Source: Numida meleagris (taxonomy: Eukaryota > Chordata > Aves > Galliformes > Numididae). Taken from it: a DNA stretch of 64,000 nt. The notes under the pieces were generated by a model. The model was given only the letters and a program-made list of their open reading frames with translations, did not search any database and had not been told where the DNA came from. The stretch spans positions 82,057,367 to 82,121,366 of the forward strand of contig NC_034410.1 of the NCBI RefSeq assembly GCF_002078875.1, in the 5' to 3' direction. The translations under genes were made by a program, and so were the position numbers. The first letter of the stretch is position 1. Each line of letters opens with the position of its first letter. Positions 1-12,221 of the stretch are shown here, piece by piece.

Positions 1-1997
1 GGTGACCTACAGAAGGGTGCCTCTCTCCATTAGGTTCCATTTAAACACAAGCAGTCTCTGGGACAATGTGTTTCTCCCGGTGGCCCCCACGTCACTGTGA
101 AACAATCGGCCAAGCTGGGACTAGGACACAGGATTCAGTCAAACATTGCCTGTGCCTGAGGGGACCGCTGAGCTCCCATGGCACAGCCAAGGTGAAGGTA
201 AATTGCAGCCTGGAAATACATCCATGACGTATATAGTGAAACCAGCAGTGCCAGAGGATGCATTATTAGAAGTGCTTTAATCCAGACGTAAGAGTGCAAG
301 CAACAGGGAGCTAACCACACACGTAGGGAGTTCAACTTGTTTACTTTCCTCATTGCCAGCAATGTATTTATTTAGAATGTGAAGTCACACAGTTTCACAG
401 CCCCAGTGCTGGAGTTTCAGCAGACAGGGCCGCTGAGTGATTCTGTCTGCTGGATTTAAGAGCCCTCTGCTATCAGCAGTCTTCTCCTCAAGTAGATATT
501 AACAGACCATGTTCAAGTAACCCCTTAACCTTCTCTTTGATAGCTATTCTCCAGGAGGATGATGTCTCTGAGATTGATATTGTTCTCTTTTCTTTGTAGG
601 TTGGTTTTTTTTTTTTTTAATTATTATTTATTTAATTACAGCTTTTCATCCCTTCAGCAGCAAGGACACAAGAACTAGAAAGAAATGTTGCGGGCTGTCT
701 TCAGCAGCACTTCATAAAGAGGTAAATTCAAGCCTCCCAGTCTGATAAGCATCCTCCTGAGTATTTACCCAAAGACCATGTTTGCCTGTTCTCTGAGCCC
801 CATTAGCTTCTTGGGACCTTCCCTTCACTTGGTCATCTTTCACAGCATCTCATTCATTTCAGGTGGGAGTGCCTAACAAACAGGTAATTTTTCAAACACA
901 GCTGATGGCTGAGTATGAAGCAACTTGGCAAATATTAATCGGGAGTCTATTCCTGAGCATATGAGACAGCGGGGAATAAAGAACAAAGTCAGAATAGGCA
1001 AATTGCCTGGAAGCAAAACATACTACCACTGACTATGGCAAACCACCTACTGTGTTAACATGCTGGATTTTTATTTTGTTGTTTCATTTTTTTAGGGTTC
1101 ATCGGGAATTTCTTCCATGTATAAAAAATATTTTCAGTCATACAAGAAAGAAGATTTCCAAGTTCATCCACTATTTTGCAAGGCCATGCACATGCCTGCC
1201 TACTGTGTGTGAATGGTGCCCTGCTCACACAAAAAAGCCCTGAATAGCAAAAGCTGGGCAGTATGACCAGGGACTGTCACAGGGACCCCTCTATCAATGT
1301 ACTGACAGGCTTCTTGTTCTGGGTAATACTGGAATTTGAGCAATGCAAGATGAAATGTCTCAGAGTATAAGCAGGTTTCTCTGGGGACATGAACTGCTTC
1401 TGTCAGGGGAAGACGCCCAGCATGCATTAAACAGAATTATGACGAGGGGACCATGAGGCTTCTAGAGCAGCATGGTGAAAGAAGCTACCCAAAAGAATGA
1501 AGACAATACACAAAATAGAAGGTTTTTTTTTTTATCTTTCTCATTTTTTTTCTTTTAGATTAACACTTGGTTTCCAACTACACCCTCTGGAGTATCATAT
1601 TTGGTCTCTTTATGGCACTCTCAAAAGAAGAGAAACTATGAATTTAGTAATAATTTAATACTTTTAATATTTTTCATAATGCATTTCTAAAGTCTTACCT
1701 GTTTGTTTTCATAAAAATGTATCAGAGGTAATCAGTGGGAAAACAGGAAAATGGTAATAAAAATGTATGGCAGAACAGCTGATCAAAGGATCTTAAAGAG
1801 AAGGAGAAAGAAAATAACAGTCCTTCTCCCATCTTCTTTCCACCACTCCCCTCCCCCTAGGACTTGTGTTTCCAGCCAAGTATATGATCAGGGGAGCAAG
1901 GAGAACAACCTCCACCATAAAGAAAATAAGAAAAATAGAGGCATATGAACATGAAACAACATAAAAAAAATAGAATAAAATATATTCCCTCCTTATC
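1..1997. other. unique AT-rich noncoding DNA
   Basis: No gene or recognised transposon is visible. Open frames on both strands are short (at most about 75 codons) and resemble no family I know. The stretch contains a T14 run followed by AT-rich sequence (605-638). It also has two pyrimidine tracts ending in AG (near 580-600 and 1523-1559) that look like 3' splice acceptors, but no plausible exon follows either one. Confidence 0.6.
605..638. repeat. T14 homopolymer and AT-rich low-complexity tract
   Basis: Fourteen consecutive T residues at 605-618 are followed by TTATTATTTATTTAATTA-like low-complexity sequence. It is a simple repeat with no sign of being the tail of a retrotransposed copy. 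Confidence 0.85.
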
Positions 1998-2318
1998 ATA
2001 AAATCATAGAATGGTTTGGGTTGGAAGGGACCTTTAGGATCATGCACTTCCAACCCCCCTGCTATAGGCAGGGACACCTCCCTCTAGACCAGGTTGCTTA
2101 CAGCCCCATTCAGCCTGGCCTTGAATGCTTCCAGGGAAGGGGCATTCACAATCTCGCTGGGCAACCTGTTCCAGTGTCTCACCACCCTCACAGTAAAGAA
2201 TTTCTTCCTGACATCTCATCTAAATCTACCCTGTTCCAGTTTAAAACCATTTCTCCTCGTCCTGTCTCTACATGCCCTTATAAAAAGTTCCTCCTTATAC
2301 TCACAGATTTAGGACAGC
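1998..2318 (-). mobile_element. CR1 LINE 3' end, truncated
   Basis: The plus strand opens with the complement of a CR1 3' terminus (ATCATAGAATGG, then GGTTGGAAGGGACC) and continues through the antisense of the last CR1 ORF2 segment. The recognisable blocks are the CCTGTTCCAGTGTCTCACC and TTTCTTCCTGACATC motifs and the antisense of the arginine-rich LRLD-type region. The element therefore lies on the minus strand and is 5'-truncated to about 320 bp. It holds only the C-terminal tail of the RT-encoding ORF2 and the short 3' UTR. Substitutions and stops make it inert. Both strands show open frames of 70-117 codons here, but these are by-products of the repeat. Confidence 0.93.
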
Positions 2319-3519
2319 AGTGGCTCCAAACAAGTTGTGCCATCTGCCCAGCGCACTACATTAGACTACTCTAAGGGCAACATAGTGACCACCTCTATAA
2401 GCTGCACAGGCCGGTCTGAGAGGCAGTACCACTAGGAGTGGGACAGAAAAAAGTGCCTTGGAGTGACCAAAAGTCGCCAGGAGACCTCTTCGGCTTGCAG
2501 CTGATAAATCTGGAAGGAGTTTGCGGCAATTATCTATTCAGAAATACTTCAAGAACAACAAGAAGAGCAACCGAAGCACAGCTTGTGAACTGCCATCGTT
2601 TATTAATGTGAGGGCATTCTGAGAGCTGGAAAGTACAAAACTGAGCCTTTGGCAGAAAGAAATGACCAAGAAATGAAAGTGTCAAGGAGAGCTTCTGTAA
2701 AAGGAAAACCATTTCAAAGATATTAAAGATGGAAAGGTCCTGCTAGATCATGTAGGTCAGTGCCCTTTTGAGGGTAAGAGAGAAAGACAACAACAAAAGA
2801 GCCCTGGGCTCTAACATCGTACATCGGTCAAGGTCACAGTTACAAATTAAAGAGAAAACAGCAGCCACTTCCAGAGAGGGCATCTGCTTGACCTCAAGGG
2901 AACAGGCAGCACAGGGTTTTCTTTATCTTGGCACCTCCCCATTGTGTCTCTTTTGGAAAGAGAAAAATATGTTCGAAAGTCGGTTTTAAATATCAACATT
3001 ACAGCTATTCCTTTTTCACCATGAATTATTTTTCACAATAAATAAAAGTGAAAAACTCTAGACGTGAGAGGATACCACATCAGCGATGTGTGGGAGATGT
3101 GGGACAGAACTTGGTGATGTACTGGATCCTTCTGGCCCTCCACTTCTAATTATTTGTAGGAATAGGTTAGAGACAGTGGTGCAAGCTGCTTCATTTAGAG
3201 GTAAGACAAATCAAGAATGAGCAGCAGGAAGTAGAAGAGAAACGGAAGAATAGAGAAAGGGCAAGAATGGTAGAAACCTAGCTGAATTTAACTTAACCCA
3301 AGCAGCAGTGGAGAATAAGAATGGCTTTTGTAAATGTATTGTAGAGGAAAGGAAAGCTGAACAGAAAGCAGTTTCATTAATGAGCAAGAGGAAGATAAAC
3401 CCATAAGTATTTCTTCAAAGTCTAAATTACCATCCCTACAATGTTTTTACAAGAAAAAAAAAAAAAGGAAAAAAATGTGGCAATGGGGAAATAATGAAAA
3501 TCCTATATAAATAACCATT
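2319..3519. other. unique noncoding DNA
   Basis: Nothing identifiable is visible apart from an A-rich tract at 3454-3475. Small frames on both strands have no recognisable similarity. Confidence 0.55.
3454..3475. repeat. A-rich simple repeat
   Basis: A run of thirteen A residues, then GG and seven more A residues. It has no target-site duplication or adjoining cDNA-like sequence that would mark a retropseudogene tail. Confidence 0.8.
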
Positions 3520-3880
3520 AATGTAGTGGAGCTTAAAGGAAATTTTGAATATCCACCATACAGATCAGTCAGCTGGTCTGGTTGCACTCATCCTAATGTG
3601 ATGAGGGAATTAGCCAGTTAATTTACTGAACCATTGGCAATTATTTTTGAAAGTCATGGAGAACTGTGGAAATCTCAAAGGCTGGGAATAAAGCAAATAT
3701 AGTATTGATTTACACAGAAGGAAGAATGATCTTGGCAATTACTGCCCAGCACTTTTATCTTCAATCTCCAGTGAAATAATGGGCCAAGCAGTACAAAAAG
3801 AGCCATTAGAAAACTGCAAAAGGGCATTGGAAACAAGAGCAACAAGTGACATGGGATAAAGAAAGAATCCATTCTGGAGG
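3520..3880 (+). mobile_element. ancient L3/CR1-type LINE relic (RT region)
   Basis: Conceptual translation of the plus strand from about 3640 gives a degraded version of the LINE RT stretch normally reading SWRTGEVPEDWR...NYRPVSLTSIPGK. The copy reads SWRTVEISKAGNKANIV and continues with an IY..GR...LAITAQ-like stretch, with several stops and a frame change. At the DNA level the flanks also follow the old amniote L3/CR1 consensus (GAATTAGCCAG, CATGGAGAACTG, GGGCATTGGAA). The copy is far more diverged than the CR1 insertions nearby. It is probably a Mesozoic or older relic, internal to the element and lacking both ends. It may extend somewhat further on either side. Confidence 0.72.
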
Positions 3881-6800
3881 GAATTATTGATGTTTTATAC
3901 GTATAAGACTAGAATCAAAAGGTACAGGATAAAAGTAATGAAATCGAAACAGAAGCCTCCTTTCAGCAGAGCACTTAAGCACATGCTTAAATCCCTCCAA
4001 ATTAGTTTTGAGCAGCCAATGAGTAAAAGGACAGACCTGTTTGCAATCTCAAAGTTCAACGATAAGCAGAAATTATTTGCTTAATCGGGACCCACATGCA
4101 GAGCAACAGCAGAGTGTAGGCTGATAAATGACCCTGTGCAAATCTTCAAAGAGAAAGAGAGCAATGAGAAAGAAAGACCAAAAGGTTTGGAAGGTTCCCT
4201 TTGTTTTGGCACTGAGTAATAATTGCACTATGAGGCACAGAAGAGAAAGGGCAAAAGCAAAGCAAACCGTGTATCTGGAGAATTAGAGGCAAGACATAAA
4301 AGGAAATTCAGTGTAATACAGACCCTGCATTCTACTAGGACATCCTGGGGAAAACAACACAAACTGGAGTCATCCAAGGAGAAGGAGAGGCCCAGAATAG
4401 ATGTCAGACATTTAGGAAGGACAAAACTGAACAGCAAACTGTTTACTACTTGCAAATGACAGATAAGAACCCACTGTGAAGCCAGTAGATCATAGTGAAG
4501 TGGGGTGATGGACTTCGTTGCCTGCTTAGTGCTGGGGGGGGCCCACACTGAAAATGTGTGTTAGTTGCCAGACAACCTAATTAGAAAAATTGGAGAGGAT
4601 TCAAAGAACAAAAGGCAAAAATGATTAAGGTGTTGAGGTACTGTATTTGAAGAGAGTCCAACATTAAAGTTTCATTATATAGCTTGGCTGTGTTATGATA
4701 AGACTTCAATCCTGCCATCTATTGTGTGTCCTACATGGAGAAAACTGTGGAACGGAGGCTGGGGACTGGCCAAATACACTCACTTCTTCTGATGCTGTAG
4801 CTCCATTACTGGCACAGAGACAACTCTCAAACAAAAATTATGATTTTACTACAGCCCAAATACATTCTTTGGAAATCAAAAAAGGTAGACAGCGAGACTG
4901 AGCTCTGCTTCCTGAAAAAGGAAAGACTTCACAGGTTAGAGAAAAGGGGAGTAACACAGATTTAAGTCAGGCACAAGACACCTCAGATTTGTCCCTTGTA
5001 TATCAAGGCTCAAGGTGGATTGCCCAAGGGACAGACCTCGAAGTAGCTGCAAACAGACACTCCTAGCATGACCTGGAGTGTGCAAAGCCCAGCCATGCTA
5101 CAACAGGTAGGTCAGACACCACTGCAATTATATTCTTGCTTTACTTTGTGTTATGCATGGTAATGGATTTTTTTCTACTTAAATTATTTCTTTCATTTCA
5201 TGTCATGTCTCTCTCAGATCATCCCAATTATTCATCATTAGTCTTTGCTATTTTTAATGCTTAACATCTGTTTAAAGAATGCTTACTCCAGCCATGAAAA
5301 TGAGTGAGAAAGTAATCTTGCCAGGATACTGAAGAAAATTATAGGTAGATAAAGGTGAAGAAATATTCACAGAAGAACACAGAAGTGAGGGAAGATACGT
5401 ATCTGGAAATATCTGATATATTAAATGCTGATATAACTGCCGGGCAGGTCACAGAGGCAGTCAGCTGTCATTTCTGACCCCCTGATTTAAATCAGACACA
5501 GGTCAGAGTTGACTGAAATCTTAACACCTGCTAACAACCTCTATTCTACAAGTGCAGCTCTGAATATTAGTGGGTAACCACCCAGAAGAGATGTGTGCTC
5601 ACAGACATGCACAGAGCAGCAGACTGTCTGATCACCGGCACCTAAACAGGTCAAGTCAGATAGGAGATATCGTTTTGATGGCTAATCGTCTGCCAATCTG
5701 GGACCGAGACCTGCATCTGAATGATGAGGAGAAAGAGCATGCTGGCTCCTGCATTTCCCTTAGGAAAAGGACTTACCAGGGAGGCTACACAAAACACAAA
5801 AGCATCTCTTTGCCTGCTTGCCACTGCATGGCCACATCTGGACATGCAGCTGAGCACTGTGCTTCTGCAGGCTGCCCTGTCCTTATCATGGCTGCCATCC
5901 CCATTTCCCTCTTTCAGCAACACTAACAATCCCCAGCTTTCCTAAACATCCAACTGCCTTTTCCCATGTAATAATTAAATCCACAGCAACAACGTGCAGC
6001 TATGGCTGCTGCAAAATTCTGTTTCTGAGAGCTTGTTTTCATTTTCTTACAGATATTGTGTCTTAAGCCAAAATTTCCCAAGACTGCTCTAAGCCTGAGG
6101 GAGAATTTTGGGTTCTGTTTTTTTTGAAAGAGTAGCATTTGATCAAACAGCCACATTTTTAGAACAAAGAGGCTAAAAGAAAAAGGTGATGCATTTTTTA
6201 ATAGCAAAAAAGAGTTGCAACTTTGTTTGAGCTTTCTTTCTAGTTTCAGCAGCAAGGAGAGCAACTGCAAAAATGTTTGACAGGACGGTAGCGTGTATGG
6301 CAGATTTTGGGAGGTTTTTAAAATGGTATTTAGTGATGAGGGGCATTTTGTGCAGAGGCTCTGCTGCCTCAGCAATGGCTCTCGAGTGATGCCACTGTCT
6401 CTGAGAGAGGGCTGCTGGCTCTTTCCATCTTCCTGACCTTGTCTTTTTAATTTTGAAATGCTTCATTTTGAATTCAGAAGGCTTTTGTGAGCAGAAGTGA
6501 TGCTCATGCAACCTATCCGTATTCAAAACAAAGGAGTGAAAATGGGAAGAAGTCCAAAAATGCCATCTCACAGAATATATTCAAATCTCTCCGCACTTTT
6601 AAGGTAGTATTATCCCAGTGGGATAGCTATTTACATCTGACACTTTTTGACTTATTCTCTGCTGAGATGAAGCACAAGCTTGTGACCAGTTATAGTTCTG
6701 TGATTTTAGAAAAAAACAATCAGGCATTAGTTAATAAAAGCAAGCGGAGGTTATTTTCCACCATCTCAGCTGCAGCATTTCTTCAACCTAAATGCCTGAC

Positions 6801-7795
6801 ACAGCAGCCATCACATTTGTGAGAACTCTCCAAAGATTCACGGCAGTTTATTCTCAAAAAAAAATTAAAATCTGAGGAAATGAAATCTGATTTGGAGAGC
6901 AAGAGATGGGGAAAGCATTGCCTGAAGGATTATAAGAAAAAGATCTCACCAAAAGCCTGAGTAATAAATTCAGAGTCTTTCAGCTTTGGCTTTTCGTCCG
7001 GGGCATTTTTCAAACACACATATATTTTAATGCTTTAATATTTCTACAGGTCCATGAGGCACTACTGATTCTGCCACAGTGTTATTCTTGAAGAAGCCGT
7101 CTCAGATGCCAATAACACAGGGAGAGCTTCAGACTTCCAAAGCCCAGCAGCATGGTGTTCTACATCCCCACTGGGAAACAGTGCTTCTGTTTGCAACGTA
7201 ACACTCAGGAGCACCTTCAAAGCCATAGGAAATCCTTAGGCCATTCTCATTCATCGTGCCTGTCCAAAATGGCAGCTCTGAGGCAAGCGCACCAACTCCA
7301 TCAGACAGCTTGGAGCAACATCCGCTCCCGTGACACATGCCCATCCCAGCCAGGTTGGGTGAACAAACCAGCAGGGTCAAAATGAAGGATGAGAAATTCT
7401 TAATTGCATTCACTGAGCTATTATAGTTTTGAATCCTGCAGAAATATTTTATTAGCACTGCTGTAAGGAACACTTGAAAAAAAATAGTTCATGGATTCCT
7501 TTGGGCTTCACTCTGATTTTAGGGCTGGGCTATGTGTTTTATCACAAAAGACTAAAAATATTTCCTTCCAGTGCTTCTTTATATTGAGAATGGTGAATAA
7601 TAATGTCCTTTCCTTTCTCTTTACTTGGTGCTTGTCAGGCTGCATGGAGAATAATATGTCTGGTTTTGTGTCCCCATCTATAAAGACAATGACCAACACA
7701 ATGAAGGAGAACATTGATCAACACGGTGAATGAGCAAGGGGCCACTGAGTCGTTTAGGGCAGCAGCACTTGCCTTGTGAGTAGAGGTTGAGGGAA
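3881..7795. other. unique noncoding DNA
   Basis: No gene or recognisable repeat was found in this 3.9 kb. Open frames reach 118-150 codons on either strand (for example 5570-5926 plus and 5923-6375 minus), but their composition is random-looking and they have no domain, signal or family resemblance. Homopolymers are short. Confidence 0.5.
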
Positions 7796-8148
7796 GAAGG
7801 CTTGTTCAGCCTTGCGAGGAGGAAAGCAGGCTTTGGGGGATCTATCAGTACCTAGAGGAGGTTATTGAGAAAATGAAGCCAGGGTGTGTGGTGGCAGAAC
7901 AATATAATGGTCATGCATAGAAATAGGGGATGTTAAGACAGGTTATTAGGAAAAGCTTTGCATCATGAGGACTGTTAGATTTTGGAGCAGATCCCCCAGA
8001 AATGTTGTACAGTCTCCATCCCTGTAGGTTTCAAAGACCTGTCTGGATTTTATCCCTCCTTGGGGAACCAGGTCTGGGCTCAGTAGTGATTGCTTGGATC
8101 AGGATGCTGAACTGGAGACCTTCCCTTCCAGATGGTGTGGTTCTGTGG
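7796..8148 (+). mobile_element. old degraded CR1 3' region
   Basis: Plus-strand blocks follow the last 350 bp of a CR1 in order. They are the GTTCAGCCTTGCGAGGAGG segment (for CAGCCTGGAGAAGAG-type sequence), the GGATCTATCAGTACCT segment, a GAGGACTGTTAGATTTTGGAGCAG segment, AGTCTCCATCCCTG...TTTCAAAGACCTGTCTGG, and a degenerate ACTGGAGACCTTCCCTTCCA tail. Heavy substitution and many indels mark it as an older insertion than the 12 kb and 38 kb copies. It has lost the terminal octamer repeats and has no coding capacity. Confidence 0.75.
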
Positions 8149-8251
8149 GGCTTTTTTTGTGGGTGCTGTGCTCTGCTAATTGGCAGGCGTTGTGGGTACT
8201 GCATGTGGTGACCATATACAGTGGTTTATCCTGGAGGATCATAAGAACAGA

Positions 8252-8281
8252 GGGTGGGGGTGGTGGTGCTGGGGGTGTGGG
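8252..8281 (+). other. potential G-quadruplex G-run cluster
   Basis: Four runs of three to five G (8252-8254, 8256-8260, 8271-8275, 8279-8281) are separated by loops of 1, 10 and 3 bases. The middle loop is long, so a stable quadruplex is possible rather than certain. It lies about 100 bp downstream of the degraded CR1. Confidence 0.4.
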
Positions 8282-9009
8282 AGAACAGAGAGTTTATCTT
8301 TTCTTTGCTGTACCTTTGAGGGTTTCAATGCATTCAATCTCTAGTGCTCTTAAGGATATCCTGGGAGAGTCTGAATCTCTTTGGTCCTCAGATTCTGTTT
8401 TGCAAGCAGGAATACCAACAAAAAGAAGCAGATATTTTTTTTCCTTTCAGTCCAGGTCCTCGCTGCAGCAAGCAGCTTTATCCTCCTTTCCATTTACACA
8501 GCCTTCTTAGCCTGCACACTCAGTGGCACAGTGTCCCGTGGGGAAGTGCAGCTGGGGTTCGTGGGTACAACTATTAGTTGATGTACTTCATTGCTCTGTT
8601 TGGAACCATGGATCATTTAAGAATACTGTTATTACAAGGATTCACTTATGCACTGATCAAGTTTTGGAAAAGATGCTTCTCCAGCCATAATAATTTTACA
8701 CTGCAATGTCTAATGATGCACACAAATCATTTCTGTGGTTACAAAGCGGACACAGCACCACACCTGCATGAAACAGCATACTGAAAAGCCAGAGATTTCC
8801 TCCTGATTGACTCATTCCTATTACACCTGCTTTCAGAGAAGAAAGGGAAACATCAGAGGCGTCTCATATCAAATTGAAAAAGTTATTTTCAGCACGACTA
8901 CTCTGCTGTAATAGAAAGTGGAGGTGGCAGCGCTCAGGGCTTAGAGATTTACCTCCCCCATATGCCCCTCTGGTGGATGGGACTCAAATGCTTGAACACC
9001 TTGTCCCAT

Positions 9010-9053
9010 TATACCAAGCTTCCACTCTTGGTATAACAGCTATACCAGGTATA
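9010..9053. repeat. alternating TATACC/GGTATA inverted-repeat cluster
   Basis: A perfect 9-bp inverted repeat (TATACCAAG at 9010-9018 and CTTGGTATA at 9027-9035, 8-nt loop) is followed at once by a second stem using the same right arm (GGTATA at 9030-9035 and TATACC at 9041-9046, 5-nt loop). Another GGTATA sits at 9048-9053. Alternative stem-loops are therefore possible. No known function is evident. Confidence 0.6.
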
Positions 9054-12000
9054 AGTATAGGATAGGCTGGGCAGAATCACCAGCTGTGTGCCCCAGAGCT
9101 GGGGCAGCAGTGCCAGGCTCTGATCAAACCCAGTCCCTGGACACACAGGTGAGCGCTGGCAGAGCCAAGCACTGCAGGCATGATGATACTGCGGGTCTCA
9201 TCAGCAAAACCTCTGTGACAGCAAGAGGGTCTCAAATGCATTTTCCCAGCATTTTCTGTATCTTTATAGGTTTGAAATATCAGAAGGAGGAAAGAATGAT
9301 AGCCTGTCTTTTCCCTCTGCTGGCAGAAAGAAGAGAAATATCATAGCTCAGTGCTCATCCTGAGCCTGCAGAGCAGGATGCCTCGTACCGCCCTCTCATG
9401 AAAAGACACGTATCTAAAAGCAGCTACATGGATTTCTTCTCTTTTTTTTCTTTTTTTTTTAAATTTACCTCCCTTAGCAGACTCTTTCCAAGCAATTGTT
9501 TAGATTAGAACAAATGTTTACAGCCCAGATATAAACTCCTGACAACAGGGTTTTATAATGAATAGACCTGACAGACCTCTAACTATTGACTCACTCATCA
9601 AAAAAAATGGATTGAGATTTCCAGCAGAATAATTATACACATGTACAATCAGTGATTACTGAGCTTTTTGAGGAGAGCTAAAACCACTGAATCATAGCAT
9701 GCGACTTTCATATCAAGGGCAACAATCGCAGCATTGAGAATTTGTAGTCCTGAATAAAAACAAAAGGCCAAAATCTGTACTTTTTTTACAACCCATGCAG
9801 GCCAGGCCATCAATTTCTCCAAAGTGGCATGGGGTGTAAGTCAGGTGGAATTTATCCTGTGCAGCTTTATGTTATTTTTACCCTTACATCACCTCCAAAT
9901 TATGAGGTTGCCATTCGATCTGGCTGCCCCTTCACAAATAAGCCTGTTTGCGTAAAATAATCATTCACCTTCTGTACACTCCCTCTTTCAAACTCAAAAA
10001 AACACTCAAAACATTCTCATAAGGCTTAAAAAAAACACTTTGGCTGGCTGGGATTTTTGCTGCTCACAGCTCCAATCCTTAAGACAAAAGACAGAGGAGT
10101 AGGCAGCCTGCTCCCGTGTACTGAAATCATCAGGAGATTCTGTAACTTATCACACGCAGTGGACAGGAAGGAGAAATGTGGAAGCAGCATAGGAAAGGTC
10201 ACACCCAAGTTACTTCAAACCCAGCTGAAACCCTGATCTGCCAGATGTCTTACAAGCAAGTTGTTTTTTTCATGAGTCTCCATCTCAATTTCCACACCAA
10301 AGAGGTTCAGATAAGCCTACGCCTCTGTCTGAACCTCTGAACCTTTTGAAGTTTGCCATTACTGTCATTTTCCCCATATACTGCTGGTTCCTCTCATGCT
10401 GAATGAGCTCTTGTAGAACTACCCAGCCCTGATAACCATGAAGGAAATGATAGGAAACACGTCTCAAAAATAGAAGCAAAAGCAATGTTTTCACAAATTA
10501 TAGACTGGTGCCTAGAGGAGTATGGCCAGTGACTCCGGGGCAATCCTAACACAAGATGCTTGGTAAATATGAATCCAAGCATACATCATTAAGCCGATGA
10601 AACTATTGTGCAAACCAACAGGGCCATCTGCTTGTGTAATTTTATACTTCCATTCGCACTGAGCCATAGCACTCAGCCATCTAATCTGCAGTGAGAGAAG
10701 GAAGGTCTGGAAGCAGAAGTATGTCAGCATGGAGGTCAGGAAAGGGGCTGTCTGGCTCCAGCTCTGTCACCAGCTGCCTCTGCTCTAGGCAGGCCACCTC
10801 ACTGCTTCTTTTCCTACCTGGGCACAGGGGACCTCTCTCTCCTTTGCAGGCCATGGCAAAGCTTCACTCATCAACGCACATGAAGCAACCAAGACCTTGT
10901 GCTGAAGACATCTCTGTGAATGGTTGCTAGCATCTGCTTTGAGAAATGTGAAAGAGTGTTAGATTTTTGGTGATCATGCCCATTTGGGAAGTTGTGAAGT
11001 CCCATTTTACCCTCTGCAAATCTGTGAGTATGGGATGGGCAGGATCACAACATTTCTCTTTGAGGTGGTAGATGGGGGAGTAGACTGAGAAGGAAAGGAT
11101 GAACTTTTCAAATTTCAAAAATAGCATAAGTAATTGGACTATTGGCTGCAAACTGGAGGCACATTCCCCATGGTGCCTTTTCCTCTGGCCAGGAGCAAAA
11201 TGGCTATTTTTTATCAGCAATGGTGTGCTGTTGCTGCCACAGTAATTGAAACAGACTACTCCCTCCAGGAAACACCAAGCAGCAGCACTTTTACCAGGAG
11301 GCAGGGCTAGATGAGCGAGGGGGCACAGAGAAAAACCATGCAAAATACAAATAAATATAGATAGAAGTACATACCTAAATCACAGCCTCATTGCTTTCTT
11401 CATTACAACCACCGCAGTAACGTGACAGGTGACAATGCCTATTCACTTGCAAGTAAGCAGCAGTTTTCCTTCCAGAGGTGCAGTGCTTGCCCTTGCACTC
11501 AGAGATCTCCCTTCAAAGCTGACCAGCTGACCAGCCTGCCCATTGCAAGCTTGACTGCTGCAGTGCTCTCCTCAGCAGGAGATCCTGCAGGGATGTGGTG
11601 ACAGTCTCCTGTGTTTCTCCAGCTCTTCCAAGCCTAGCTGTAACCCGGAGCATGGTGCAGTTAGCAGTAGGTTGTGTGCAAAACATGTATGGCTGGAAGA
11701 TGAAAGGCAGATTTGGTTCTGACTTCTCTATGGCCAGGGCAAAGTTGTGCAGCATTGCGTTCATTATAGGTTCTTTAATATTTTTTGAATGCTTTTTTAT
11801 AATATTTTCTCAGATCAGTCCTCTCCAATTTCTAACTTTGTAGAAAAAGGTCTCCTAGTTTCCTTCAGCCTTCTGACAACACCTGTATAAAACCTCTGGA
11901 TCATAGAATCACAGAATCACCAAGGTTGGAAAAGACCTCCAAGATCATCCAGTCCAACTATCCACCTGTCACCAATATTTCACACTAAACCATGTCCATC

Positions 12001-12221
12001 AGTACAACATCTAAATGTTTCTTGGACACCTCTAGGGTCCATGACTCCACCACCTCCCTGGGCAGCCCGTTCCAGCACCTGACCACTCTTTCTGAGAAGT
12101 TGTTTTTCCTAATGTCCAACCTGAATCTCCCCTGGCACAACTCAAGGCCATTCTCTCTAGTCCTATCGTTAGTTACATGGGAGAAGAGGCCAATCCCCAC
12201 CTCGCCACAACCTCCCTTCAG

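Larger units (their letters stand above)
8149..11896. other. unique noncoding DNA with G-rich and inverted-repeat patches
   Basis: No gene was recognised. Frames up to 138 codons (for example 8094-8510 plus, 10927-11343 minus) show no known domain. Notable local structures are a G-run cluster at 8252-8281, an alternating TATACC/GGTATA cluster at 9010-9053, and pyrimidine-rich low-complexity sequence at 9435-9460. Confidence 0.5.

Noticed and set aside
523..600. Splice acceptor-like tract TTCTCTTTTCTTTGTAG
   Set aside because: Good acceptor consensus, but it is followed at once by a T14 run and stops, so no exon is credible.
5923..6375. 150-codon minus-strand open frame
   Set aside because: Low-complexity, Leu/Lys/Ser-rich translation of AT-rich DNA with no family resemblance.
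10770..10850. Faint MIR-like pattern (GGCCACCTCACTGCTTC)
   Set aside because: Only one short block fits and neighbouring MIR blocks are missing.
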